A stretch of DNA of 35,498 nucleotides, taken from an uncultured Treponema sp. (GTDB taxonomy: Bacteria; Spirochaetota; Spirochaetia; Treponematales; Treponemataceae). Both the position numbers and the translations under genes were made by a program. The notes below the pieces were generated by a model that made no database searches, was not told the origin of the DNA, and was given only the letters and a program-made list of their open reading frames with translations. Positions 27,248 through 35,498 of the stretch are shown piece by piece; position 1 is the first letter of the stretch; every line of letters begins with the position of its first letter. The stretch lies in NCBI GenBank assembly GCA_905233535.1, contig CAJOEO010000006.1, positions 6,931 to 42,428 of the forward strand, read 5' to 3'.

Positions 27248-28207
27248 ATGAAAATTTTTGTGCATATTACGCTATTGATTTTTTTATTCTGCTCGTCGAT
27301 TTTTGCAGAAACGCAAGATTTTTCGATTTCTGGAAAAAATGCAACGGCGTTTTGGCAAAAAAAAGTTTGCCCAGGAGACGCGGTTTTTGTGCGAATTTGC
27401 GCGGATAATTCGATGCAAAATTTGAGCGGATTTCTTGAAGTTTCAAAAAACAAAAAGCAAATCGGAAAAACTCCATTTTACGAAATCCCCGATTCGTCTG
27501 GAAAAAATCGAAAAATGCTCCTGGCGGGTATTCCTCTTTCGTCGTATCTTACGGCGGGTAGCGCGAACGCGATTGCGCACGTTTTTGTGGGCGAAAAAGA
27601 AAATGTCGTGAATCTTTCGCTCGACGTGGTTTCAAAGGAATTTGTGAGCGAAACGATTCCTCTAAACGCGACGAATACGGCGATTCGCACAAACGATTCT
27701 GACGAACGTTGGAAGCAAATCAACAAATTGAACAAAATTTTGGGAACGCGAAACGAAAAATCGGTTTATTCTCTTGAACCGATGACACCTCCCACAAAAG
27801 CAACACGAAGAACGTCGTTTTTTGCAGACCGACGAATTTTTGCCTATTCAAACGGAAAGTCGTCCACTAGTTTGCATTACGGAATCGACTACGGCGTTCC
27901 CACGGGAAGCGAAGTGCGTGCGTGCGCTGCTGGCAAAGTTGTTTTGGCGGAAACGCGAATTACGACGGGTTGGTCAACCGTAATCGAACATTTGCCAGGG
28001 CTTTACAGCCTTTATTATCATCAAAACGAACTCAAAGTCAAAGTTGGCGACACTGTGGAAGCGGGGCAGTTGATTGGGCTTTCGGGCGCGACGGGGCTTG
28101 CGACAGGTCCACATTTGCATTGGGAAATGCGACTAAACATGGAAGCGGTCAGCCCCGATTTTTTTACTGGAGATTTTACGTTCGAGAAAGCCGTAGAGAA
28201 CCAGTAG
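27248..28207 (+). CDS. Secreted M23-family (LytM-like) metallopeptidase
   Basis: Signal peptide; LHYGIDYGVPTGSEVRACAAGKVV...GLYSLYYHQNE...ATGPHLHWEMRLN. Confidence 0.92.
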   Translation: MKIFVHITLLIFLFCSSIFAETQDFSISGKNATAFWQKKVCPGDAVFVRICADNSMQNLSGFLEVSKNKKQIGKTPFYEIPDSSGKNRKMLLAGIPLSSYLTAGSANAIAHVFVGEKENVVNLSLDVVSKEFVSETIPLNATNTAIRTNDSDERWKQINKLNKILGTRNEKSVYSLEPMTPPTKATRRTSFFADRRIFAYSNGKSSTSLHYGIDYGVPTGSEVRACAAGKVVLAETRITTGWSTVIEHLPGLYSLYYHQNELKVKVGDTVEAGQLIGLSGATGLATGPHLHWEMRLNMEAVSPDFFTGDFTFEKAVENQ

Positions 28208-28787
28208 TCGGGTTTAGATAAATTTCGTAAGTTTCCCGAGAAACGATTGCAGAAAGGTCAAGCGAAATTACTTTTGAACGCGACGAACGAAATTTGGAAG
28301 ATTGCCAAACCGCAAACGTCGCGAGCGAAAAAAGCGCGTGCCTTTCTGCAAAACCCCAAGAATCGTCCAAAAACGCGCAAACGTCATCGTAAAGATAATA
28401 TCGAGGAAGCGGCGTTCCGCGATAAGTGCGCGATTTTCCAAGCGGCAAATATTGTTCCGCGCAAATATTCAGAGGAAACAAAAATTCACGATTTCCAAAC
28501 GCCGCGCTCGTAAATTCCACAGAAAGAACGTTTCCGCTCCAAGAACGGTCTAAAACGGCAAATTCTCTGCCGCTCGTGTCCAAAAGCGCGAACCGCGCGC
28601 TCACCGTGTCAAGCGATGTGCCGTAAATTTCAACGCGCATAATTGCCTGTTCGCCCAAATTCGGAACGTGTTTTTCTGCAAAAAAACATCGCGCAAACAA
28701 AAAAATGTAAAACGACGCAAATCCAAGAAAAATTGCCAAAAGTGCTAGCGAAAAAAATCGCAAAATCTTTATGGTTTCGTTTTTCAC
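28176..28787 (-). CDS. Membrane-anchored hypothetical protein
   Basis: N-terminal TM LRFFSLALLAIFLGFASFYIFLFARCFF; abuts ligA; 3' end overlaps the M23 gene. Confidence 0.7.
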   Translation of the reverse strand: MKNETIKILRFFSLALLAIFLGFASFYIFLFARCFFAEKHVPNLGEQAIMRVEIYGTSLDTVSARFALLDTSGREFAVLDRSWSGNVLSVEFTSAAFGNREFLFPLNICAEQYLPLGKSRTYRGTPLPRYYLYDDVCAFLDDSWGFAERHALFSLATFAVWQSSKFRSSRSKVISLDLSAIVSRETYEIYLNPTTGSLRLSRT

Positions 28788-30727
28788 ATTTTTCCTTTTA
28801 AAAGTGCGAGAAAATCATTTTCGTCGATAATCGGGATTTTGTATTTTTTTGCCTTTTCGTTTTTTGCCGAACCGCTATTTTTGTCGTTCGTAACCAAAAA
28901 ACTCAAATCTTTTGTAACACTCGATTTGCACGAACCGCCGTTTTCTTTAACGAGCGATTCCGCATCTGCGCGTTTCATTGATTTTAGTTCGCCCGTAAAA
29001 CAAAACGATTTTCCAAAAATCGCGTTGTCTTTTTTTTGCACCGTTTCGATTTCGATGATTTTTTCAAAGACGAGTTTTTCCATTTCCGCCCGATTTTCCG
29101 AAAGCCCGTCCACGACCGTGTTCGCCATAATCTGCGCAAATCCTTTGACGTTCAAAAAATCGTCCGCCGTTGCGTCAAAAAGTTTTTCAAGCGTGTCGAA
29201 TCCAGCGTCTACTAGTTTTTGAACGACCGTTTCGCCCACGCCTTCAATGTCAAAACCCGCAACAAAAGTCGCAAGCGAAAGGCGTTTTCGCGCGTGAATC
29301 GAATCGTAAACTTTTTTCGCGCCAAGAGAATCTTTGCCGTCAGAAATCGATTCTTCGTTCAAAAAATACGGCACAAAATCGTTTTGCGAAAGCGAATAAA
29401 TGTCCAAAATCGAATTGATTTTTTTGTCAGCAAAAAGCGAACGAACTAGCGTGTCGCCAAAATCGCGAATGTCAACGACGCTAATCCACTTTTGGATTCG
29501 GTGCAGAACGCGCTTTGAACAATGCTCGTTTGGGCAGAAAAGCCGCGTCCCCTCGTCAACAAGCATCGCGCCACACGTTTCGCACGTTTTCGGAAAATCC
29601 ACGTCGTGCATTTCGCCGTCGCCGTCTTGCGCTTCCTCGATTTTTGGGATAATTTCGCCGCGTTTTACAACGACAATTCGACTTCCGATTTTTAGATTTA
29701 GATTTCGAATCGTGTCGGGATTTGCAAGGCTTGCGCGACTGACCGTCGTTCCGTTTAACTGTACGCTGTCAAAAATACCAACGGGGGTATACGTCGCCCC
29801 CGATTCGCTCCATTCGACTTCTCGCAAAATCGTCGTCGCTTTTTCAAGCGAAAACTTAAATGCGATTTGTCTGTCGGGACGATTTCGCCAAGCGTCTTCC
29901 ATATTGATTTTTCGTTCTTTTATTACGAGTCCGTCTATATCGTATTCTAATGAAACACGTTTTTTATCGATTTCTTCACGATATTCTATGACTTCTTGCG
30001 CATTTTTTTTTATAACAAGTGGAACTGTATTAAAACCGCATGATTTTAGCCAATCGATTTTTTCTTCTTCGTCCGAAAAAAATGAATTTTGATTCGTCGA
30101 AAGCGCGTCGTAAACGATTAAACGCAGATTTTCCGCGCCTTTGCCGTCTTTTCGTTTCATAATTCCGTTTGCGGCGTTTCTACAATTCGCTTTTGTCGCG
30201 TAAAATTGCGCGTGAACGGCTTTTGTCATAATCACTTCGCCACGAACCGCTCCCGTAAAATCGATTTTTTTTCCGTCCGAATCAAAAAGCGCGGGAAGAA
30301 CACCAGACATTTTGCGAGCATTTTGCGAAATGTCGTCGCCAATCGTGCCGTCGCCCCGCGTTACCGCACGCACAAAATCCCCGCCGTCGTATTGCAATTC
30401 AAGCGATGCGCCGTCGAGTTTGTATTCCACGAGATATTCTTCGTAGTCGTGATTTTTCGCCCATTTCAAAAATTCGTCGCCGTTCGCTGCTTTTTCTTGA
30501 CTTCCCATCGGCATTCGGTGGCGCGTTTTTTGAAAATTTCCAGAATCCGCGCCGACTTTTTTGAGAATCGCGTTTTTGGGGTCGAGTTTTTTGAGTTCGT
30601 CCCAAAGCGAATCGAATTCCGCGTCCGAAATTTCCGCTTCACCGTTGTAATAAGAATCCTGATATTTTTTTATGAGTAATGTAAGGTCTGATATTCTTTG
30701 TTCTTTATCTGAATCGAATAAATCCAT
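28784..30727 (-). CDS. ligA: NAD-dependent DNA ligase LigA
   Basis: YLVEYKLDGASLELQYDGG (adenylation motif), TRGDGTIGDDISQNAR, Cys4 CETCGAMLV...CPNEHC, HhH and C-terminal BRCT. Confidence 0.96.
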   Translation of the reverse strand: MDLFDSDKEQRISDLTLLIKKYQDSYYNGEAEISDAEFDSLWDELKKLDPKNAILKKVGADSGNFQKTRHRMPMGSQEKAANGDEFLKWAKNHDYEEYLVEYKLDGASLELQYDGGDFVRAVTRGDGTIGDDISQNARKMSGVLPALFDSDGKKIDFTGAVRGEVIMTKAVHAQFYATKANCRNAANGIMKRKDGKGAENLRLIVYDALSTNQNSFFSDEEEKIDWLKSCGFNTVPLVIKKNAQEVIEYREEIDKKRVSLEYDIDGLVIKERKINMEDAWRNRPDRQIAFKFSLEKATTILREVEWSESGATYTPVGIFDSVQLNGTTVSRASLANPDTIRNLNLKIGSRIVVVKRGEIIPKIEEAQDGDGEMHDVDFPKTCETCGAMLVDEGTRLFCPNEHCSKRVLHRIQKWISVVDIRDFGDTLVRSLFADKKINSILDIYSLSQNDFVPYFLNEESISDGKDSLGAKKVYDSIHARKRLSLATFVAGFDIEGVGETVVQKLVDAGFDTLEKLFDATADDFLNVKGFAQIMANTVVDGLSENRAEMEKLVFEKIIEIETVQKKDNAIFGKSFCFTGELKSMKRADAESLVKENGGSCKSSVTKDLSFLVTNDKNSGSAKNEKAKKYKIPIIDENDFLALLKGKM

Positions 30728-30757
30728 ATTTTTCCTAATTTTTGCCCGAAAAAACGA

Positions 30758-31462
30758 TTAGATTTTTTCAAACATAATTTCCGTAATTGCGCGGTTTGCG
30801 TCCAATCCTTTTTGTTCAAAACGAGTTTCTGGTCGCCATTCCTGATGGGGCGCAAAATGCTCAAATTTGTTTTTTAACCCCGCCGTTTTTGAAAGTTCTT
30901 CAAGCGCGAACTCGGCGTAAGGCAACCAATCCGTTACAAAATAAACGTATCCGCCCGTTTTGAGTTTTTGCGCCAAAAGGTCTGTGCGCGGACGCTGTAC
31001 AAGGCGACGTTTGTGGTGGCGTTTTTTTGGCCATGGGTCTGGAAAAAAAATGTGAAAAGCGTCCACGGTTTTGTCGTCCACCATTTTTGTCAAAACTTCA
31101 ATCGCGTCGTGCGCCACAATTCTAACGTTTTTCAAATTCCGCGCACGAATTTCGCCGAGCAGTTTTCCAATTCCAGGTTTGTGGACTTCAAGCCCAAGAT
31201 AATTTACGTCGGGTGTATTTTCCGCAATAATCGCGGTCGCTTTTCCCATTCCAAAACCGATTTCGATTTTTACGGGATTTTGATTTCCAAACAACGATTC
31301 AAAATTCAATTTTTCGTTTGAAAATTCCACGCCCCAAATCGGCAAAAGTTCAGAATAATCGCGTTTTTCCGCTTGCGAAAAATGCCCAGAACGAATCACG
31401 AACGTTTTAATTTCGCGTCGATTTTCTTCCAAATTTTGCGTTTCGTTTTTATTTTCTTCCAT
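30758..31462 (-). CDS. trmB: tRNA (guanine-N7-)-methyltransferase TrmB
   Basis: VKIEIGFGMGKATAIIAENTPDVNYLGLEVHKPG; FFPDPWPKKRHHKRRLVQ. Confidence 0.96.
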   Translation of the reverse strand: MEENKNETQNLEENRREIKTFVIRSGHFSQAEKRDYSELLPIWGVEFSNEKLNFESLFGNQNPVKIEIGFGMGKATAIIAENTPDVNYLGLEVHKPGIGKLLGEIRARNLKNVRIVAHDAIEVLTKMVDDKTVDAFHIFFPDPWPKKRHHKRRLVQRPRTDLLAQKLKTGGYVYFVTDWLPYAEFALEELSKTAGLKNKFEHFAPHQEWRPETRFEQKGLDANRAITEIMFEKI

Positions 31463-31474
31463 AAATATTCCAAA

Positions 31475-32110
31475 TTATTCCGTTTTGTTTTTGTGGATTT
31501 TTTCCAAAGGAAAAAGGCAAATCACGCGATTTTCTTTTGAAAAAACGACTTTTCTACGACTTTCCGCCGTCGTTTGCGATTTTTGAATGTCGTCGTCAGT
31601 TTCCCATTTCGATTTTCCCAAAAAAATTAGTTGTTGAGAAGCGTCGTAAAGCGCGAGAAATTCTGTGGAATCCAAAATCATTTCTTGAACTTTTGAAAGA
31701 TTCGCGTTCAAAAGCGATTTTTCGTAAGAAAATTCAAATTCCGTTTTGACGCTGTTTCCCGCGGAATCCGTGTACGTTAAATCGTAAATTCCTTGCGAAA
31801 ACGAAAATCCTTCGCGCGGAAAAATCCCTTTTCCGTAAGCAAATTGTTCGCCGTTTGCAAAAAGCGTTTTTGGATTTTCAATCAGCCAACAAAGTCCGTC
31901 GTTTCTGCTTTCAAGCAAAATCGATTCAACTCGCGCCGCTTCGCTTGTGGTGCGCACAAAAATCGAAAGCGACGATTCAGGAAGCGAATCGTCGTTTTTG
32001 TAATTCAAAACGAGAGAAGGCTGAACTTCCGCCAAATCGGGCGTTGAATCTGCGCACGAAAAAAGAAAAAGCGCGCAAAGGCTTGCAAAAAAAAGCAGTG
32101 CCTTTGACAT
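31475..32110 (-). CDS. Putative lipoprotein, hypothetical
   Basis: Signal peptide with lipobox MSKALLFFASLCALFLFSC. Confidence 0.8.
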   Translation of the reverse strand: MSKALLFFASLCALFLFSCADSTPDLAEVQPSLVLNYKNDDSLPESSLSIFVRTTSEAARVESILLESRNDGLCWLIENPKTLFANGEQFAYGKGIFPREGFSFSQGIYDLTYTDSAGNSVKTEFEFSYEKSLLNANLSKVQEMILDSTEFLALYDASQQLIFLGKSKWETDDDIQKSQTTAESRRKVVFSKENRVICLFPLEKIHKNKTE

Positions 32111-33276
32111 TAGAAATTAAAAATTAAATTGATAACTGTTAAATCGTTTGACATCGGCTGGTTTACGATTGATTCAAACTTGACGTTTGCTTTTTTGCAC
32201 GATTCATCGAGGTAAGAAAAATACATCATGCCCAAATCCATGCCCGAGGACGCGTTCGGTTCGTCGCGGTAAAAATCTACGATTGACCGTTTTTTTGTAT
32301 CGTTCGACATTTTGTCCGAAACGGTGTCTTTCATCAGTTGATATTGGTCGTCTTTGTTAAAAAGCATTATGTGCAGCCGACCTTGTTTTCCAATCGCCGC
32401 GCTTCCGCCGCCAAGTTGCCAAGAAATCGTTACAAGTTCGTGTCGATTTTTTAATTCCGCAAAAAGTTTTTCGCGAATTTCTGGATTCAAAACGACTGAA
32501 TCGGTGTCTTCTATTCCGTTGTAGAGTATTTTTGCAACTTTTCGAAGATTCGTATTTTCGTTGTTCGTAACGAGTTCCATCAAAAGAAGCGAAATGTGGT
32601 CTGCAATCGAAGATTTTTCCATGTATTCTTGCAAAAGATGGCGAATGCTCAAATTTATCTGCTCGAATCCTTCTTTTTGAAAAAATTGCGTGATGACGTG
32701 CCAATTCATTAGTCCAAGTCTGTTCAAAAATTTCTCGGACATCAAAATGTAAACGTTGCGTTCTTCGGGCGAATACGATTGATTCGTCATAATCGCTTTC
32801 CAAACTGGTTCAAGAATCGATTTTTTTGCCAACGCCACAACCGTCTTTTTCTTTTCGAGAATTGGGCGAAGTTTTGCGTCGGGGATTTTTGTGGATTCGT
32901 CGATTAGACTTCGCGGATTCGCGCGGTTGAATTTTACAACAACGTCGCACTTTACAAGCGTGGAGTAAAGAACGCGGTCAAATTGTTTGTACAAAAGCGA
33001 ATAAACGATTGTTTTTGACAAATCCATTACATCTTGTCTGAATGCCGTTAATTCCGCCATCGAAACTTCGATTTTTGAAATGTAATCGAGCATTACCATG
33101 TCCTGCACGGACTTTGGCGAAAACGGGTTTATAGAAATTCCTTTTTCGTCTTTGCCGTCCGCCATGTGAAATCTCGTCAAATTTATGTTGTGTCCAAGAA
33201 AATGCGAAGTTCCGCCGTCGGAAAGAATGACTTTTAAGGGTAAGTTAAGTTGAAATTTTTTCCCATTATCGCCCAT
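32110..33276 (-). CDS. Hypothetical protein, possible degenerate GHKL/HATPase-like C-terminal domain
   Basis: Long ORF in operon with the lipoprotein; LLLMELVTNNEN and GMDLGMMYFSYLDESCKKANVKFESIVN patterns. Confidence 0.75.
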   Translation of the reverse strand: MGDNGKKFQLNLPLKVILSDGGTSHFLGHNINLTRFHMADGKDEKGISINPFSPKSVQDMVMLDYISKIEVSMAELTAFRQDVMDLSKTIVYSLLYKQFDRVLYSTLVKCDVVVKFNRANPRSLIDESTKIPDAKLRPILEKKKTVVALAKKSILEPVWKAIMTNQSYSPEERNVYILMSEKFLNRLGLMNWHVITQFFQKEGFEQINLSIRHLLQEYMEKSSIADHISLLLMELVTNNENTNLRKVAKILYNGIEDTDSVVLNPEIREKLFAELKNRHELVTISWQLGGGSAAIGKQGRLHIMLFNKDDQYQLMKDTVSDKMSNDTKKRSIVDFYRDEPNASSGMDLGMMYFSYLDESCKKANVKFESIVNQPMSNDLTVINLIFNF

Positions 33277-33407
33277 TTTTTAACCCCGTCTATTTTATTT
33301 TGTGTAAAATAATACACCAAAAATCGTTAGTAGACAAACTATTTCAAGGCGCGAAAAATCGCCGTTTGAAGATTCTTCTTTGCGGTTTTCGGCGATATAA
33401 TGAAAAA

Positions 33408-35345
33408 ATGTTTTTTTCGCTGCGCCGACTTTTTGCAGTTGCGATTTTTTTTCTTCCCGTGTTTTTTTCTGCTCAATCGAATACGCAATCAATCGAAAAT
33501 TTTATCTCGAACGTTCCGATTAAAGCAAAATTGATAAAACAAGAACTTGCGCAAACTGGTGGCGACAAATTTCCGTCAAACTTTTTTATCGATTTTGAAC
33601 AGAATACGAAAAACGACGGCGCTGGACGAAAAACGCTCGTTCTTTCGTTTTTGCAAGAAGACGTTTTTTTGCGCCAAGACGAATTTGCTGACCTTTTGCT
33701 AAGAATCGAAAACGCGCAAAAAAATTGTCGCGTGCGCGTTCTTTTTACCGCGTTAGATTCTACGATTTTGCCAAAACCGTTTTGGCATGGTTCTGCCGTT
33801 TTTGCCACAAAAATCGACGACGAAGAAGACGTTTTTGTTCTTTCGATTTCGTTTCGAGAAGATTCGCTTTCTTGTCTTTTGACGGGGTGTTTCGGTTCTG
33901 CGAGTCCGCTGTGGCTTACAAAATTTTGCGCGGATTCGTTTTCGTCTTCGCAAATTCCGTTTGAAATGCCAAACAAAATTCTTTCGCTTTACAGACTTGG
34001 CGTTTTAAAAGGCGACGAAAGAATGTCGGCGTTCATTCACGCAAAAATTCCTGCGGTCGCGTTGGAACTCGGCGAAAATTGGATTTCGTTTATTTTGACC
34101 GCCGTTTCGCTTTATGAGCCGAAAATTTCTAGAAGTTGGGACACGCATTATTTTTTCATTCCGCTTTCGTCGTTTTTTCGGTCGGTTTGGCTAGACGAAA
34201 AAGCGTTTTTGGCGATGACGATTTTGGTGATTGCGTTTAGTTCATTTTTGTTGTGCGGATTTTCGTTTATCGGGCGAACGGCGAGCGCGTACAAACGCGA
34301 TTTTGTAAAATCTTGGTATCTTTTTCCGTTTATTTTTGCGACTTGCGTTTTTGCGTGCGAATTTTTCCAGCGCGTTTTTCCCAAAATCGTTTTGTCTGTG
34401 GAGTTTTTGCAAAATCTTCCGCCTCTTTTTTTGATTGGCGCGAAAATTTCCGTCGCGATTCTTTTTGTGCAGTTGATTTTTGGAATAATGGAGCGGCTAC
34501 ATTTTTCCGTGGTGGCGTTCGTTTACGGATATTTTTGTTCGATTATTGCGATTTTTTCGATTTTGGTTTTTAGCGCGGTGGATTTGCTTTATTTTGTGGC
34601 GTTTGCGTTTGAATTTTTGATAATTTTTTTGTTTCGTCCTGCGCGACGCACGATTTTTATGATTTTTGCGATTCTTTTTTTGCTTGTGCCGTTTTTTCCG
34701 TACGCGCTTGAAATGGCTTTGCTTGCGGACGATTTTATGCTAGAAAAAATCGCGTTTTGTTCGATTTGGGGAAACGTCGCGCTTGCGCTTACGCTTTTTC
34801 CGATTCAGATTTTTTGGCAGCGCGTTTTGGTTCGTCTAAAAATCCGATTTGGGCGTTACGGCTTAAAAAGCGTTTTTTCTTCGATGATTTTGATTTTTTT
34901 TGCGATTTTAATTTCGACTTTTCCGATTTTGATTTCGTATTTTTTTCAAAAAAAAGTCAGAATCCGCCACGTTGAACAAAAACCGATTTTAATGGAAGAA
35001 ATCAAAGAAAACGACAAAAATTCGCTTTCCGCCAAAATTTCCAAAACCGATTTTCACGGACTTTCCACAAATCACATAAAAATCCAAGCCGAAAACGCTC
35101 TTAGAATCGAAGTCGAATTGAATTCTCCCGCCTCCGCGCCACTTTACGAATCGACGTACAGTTACGAATTGACGGGAAACGGCGAAGCGCGTTTTTTGCT
35201 TCCAGACAATCCGCCTTCCGCCGTTTCAATCGATTACGCTTGTGCGTCTTCGCAAAAATCCACCGTAAAAATCAAAGCGTATTTTTTTGACGACGACGAT
35301 TTTCGTTTTGAAGAGCGCGTTCTTTTTGTGGGAAACGAAAAATGA
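33408..35345 (+). CDS. Polytopic membrane hypothetical protein with signal peptide
   Basis: MFFSLRRLFAVAIFFLPVFFSA signal; many TM helices in the centre; soluble N- and C-terminal regions. Confidence 0.8.
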   Translation: MFFSLRRLFAVAIFFLPVFFSAQSNTQSIENFISNVPIKAKLIKQELAQTGGDKFPSNFFIDFEQNTKNDGAGRKTLVLSFLQEDVFLRQDEFADLLLRIENAQKNCRVRVLFTALDSTILPKPFWHGSAVFATKIDDEEDVFVLSISFREDSLSCLLTGCFGSASPLWLTKFCADSFSSSQIPFEMPNKILSLYRLGVLKGDERMSAFIHAKIPAVALELGENWISFILTAVSLYEPKISRSWDTHYFFIPLSSFFRSVWLDEKAFLAMTILVIAFSSFLLCGFSFIGRTASAYKRDFVKSWYLFPFIFATCVFACEFFQRVFPKIVLSVEFLQNLPPLFLIGAKISVAILFVQLIFGIMERLHFSVVAFVYGYFCSIIAIFSILVFSAVDLLYFVAFAFEFLIIFLFRPARRTIFMIFAILFLLVPFFPYALEMALLADDFMLEKIAFCSIWGNVALALTLFPIQIFWQRVLVRLKIRFGRYGLKSVFSSMILIFFAILISTFPILISYFFQKKVRIRHVEQKPILMEEIKENDKNSLSAKISKTDFHGLSTNHIKIQAENALRIEVELNSPASAPLYESTYSYELTGNGEARFLLPDNPPSAVSIDYACASSQKSTVKIKAYFFDDDDFRFEERVLFVGNEK

Positions 35346-35498
35346 AAAGATTTTTTGCGATTTTTGCGATTTTCGTTTCGTTTTTTTGCGCAAGTGCGCT
35401 TCCGCGTTTAATGCCAATCGAAAACGAAAGCGAATCGGACGGCGCGGGCGCGATTGTGTTCGACTCGTCAAAACTTCCGCCCGAAAACGCCGACGACA
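35342..35498 (+). CDS. N-terminus of a secreted hypothetical protein, truncated by the window end
   Basis: ATGA overlap with the previous stop; MKRFFAIFAIFVSFFCASALPRLMPIENESESDGAG signal peptide. Confidence 0.7.
   Translation, partial: MKRFFAIFAIFVSFFCASALPRLMPIENESESDGAGAIVFDSSKLPPENADD

Noticed and set aside
29400-30092. 230-aa plus-strand ORF within ligA
   Set aside because: Antisense shadow of a well-supported ligA; Ser/Phe-rich low-complexity translation.
1-35498. Search for CRISPR arrays, transposases, integrases, phage genes
   Set aside because: No regularly spaced repeats or recognisable mobile-element proteins were seen by reading the ORFs.

Overview
The window is a chromosomal segment from a spirochaete, most likely Treponema, judged from flagellar gene content, FlaB-type flagellins and Treponema-like hypothetical proteins. 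It is mostly core genome: an M18 aminopeptidase C-terminus, clpX/clpP/tig, a five-tRNA cluster (His-Arg-Leu-Gly-Gly), a flagellar block (flgN-like, flgK, flgL, fliW, csrA), tsaB/tsaE, a second flagellar block (PilZ protein, fliD, flaG-like, two flaB flagellins), rdgB, a possible divergent sigma-like protein, nrnA, ornithine carbamoyltransferase, a CAT-anticodon tRNA, a DUF2147-like protein, recO, a pyrimidine-nucleoside phosphorylase, recJ, an M23 peptidase, ligA, trmB, a lipoprotein, and two uncharacterised proteins with possible remote folds. I saw no CRISPR array, transposase or prophage. The most notable observations are: (i) flgK and the nucleoside phosphorylase are each broken by what looks like an internal loss of about 30-37 bp. 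Both losses put the downstream part in the -1 frame and both tails are otherwise fully open. (ii) An AT-rich NYN-domain gene sits between two identical 34-bp terminators, next to clpX. (iii) RecJ carries an approximately 150-residue insertion. (iv) There are candidate sigma-like, GHKL-like and pseudo-M28-like proteins. (v) The flaB leaders are structured and GGA-containing, in a locus that also encodes FliW and CsrA. Family calls were made by reading the sequence; no database search was run.
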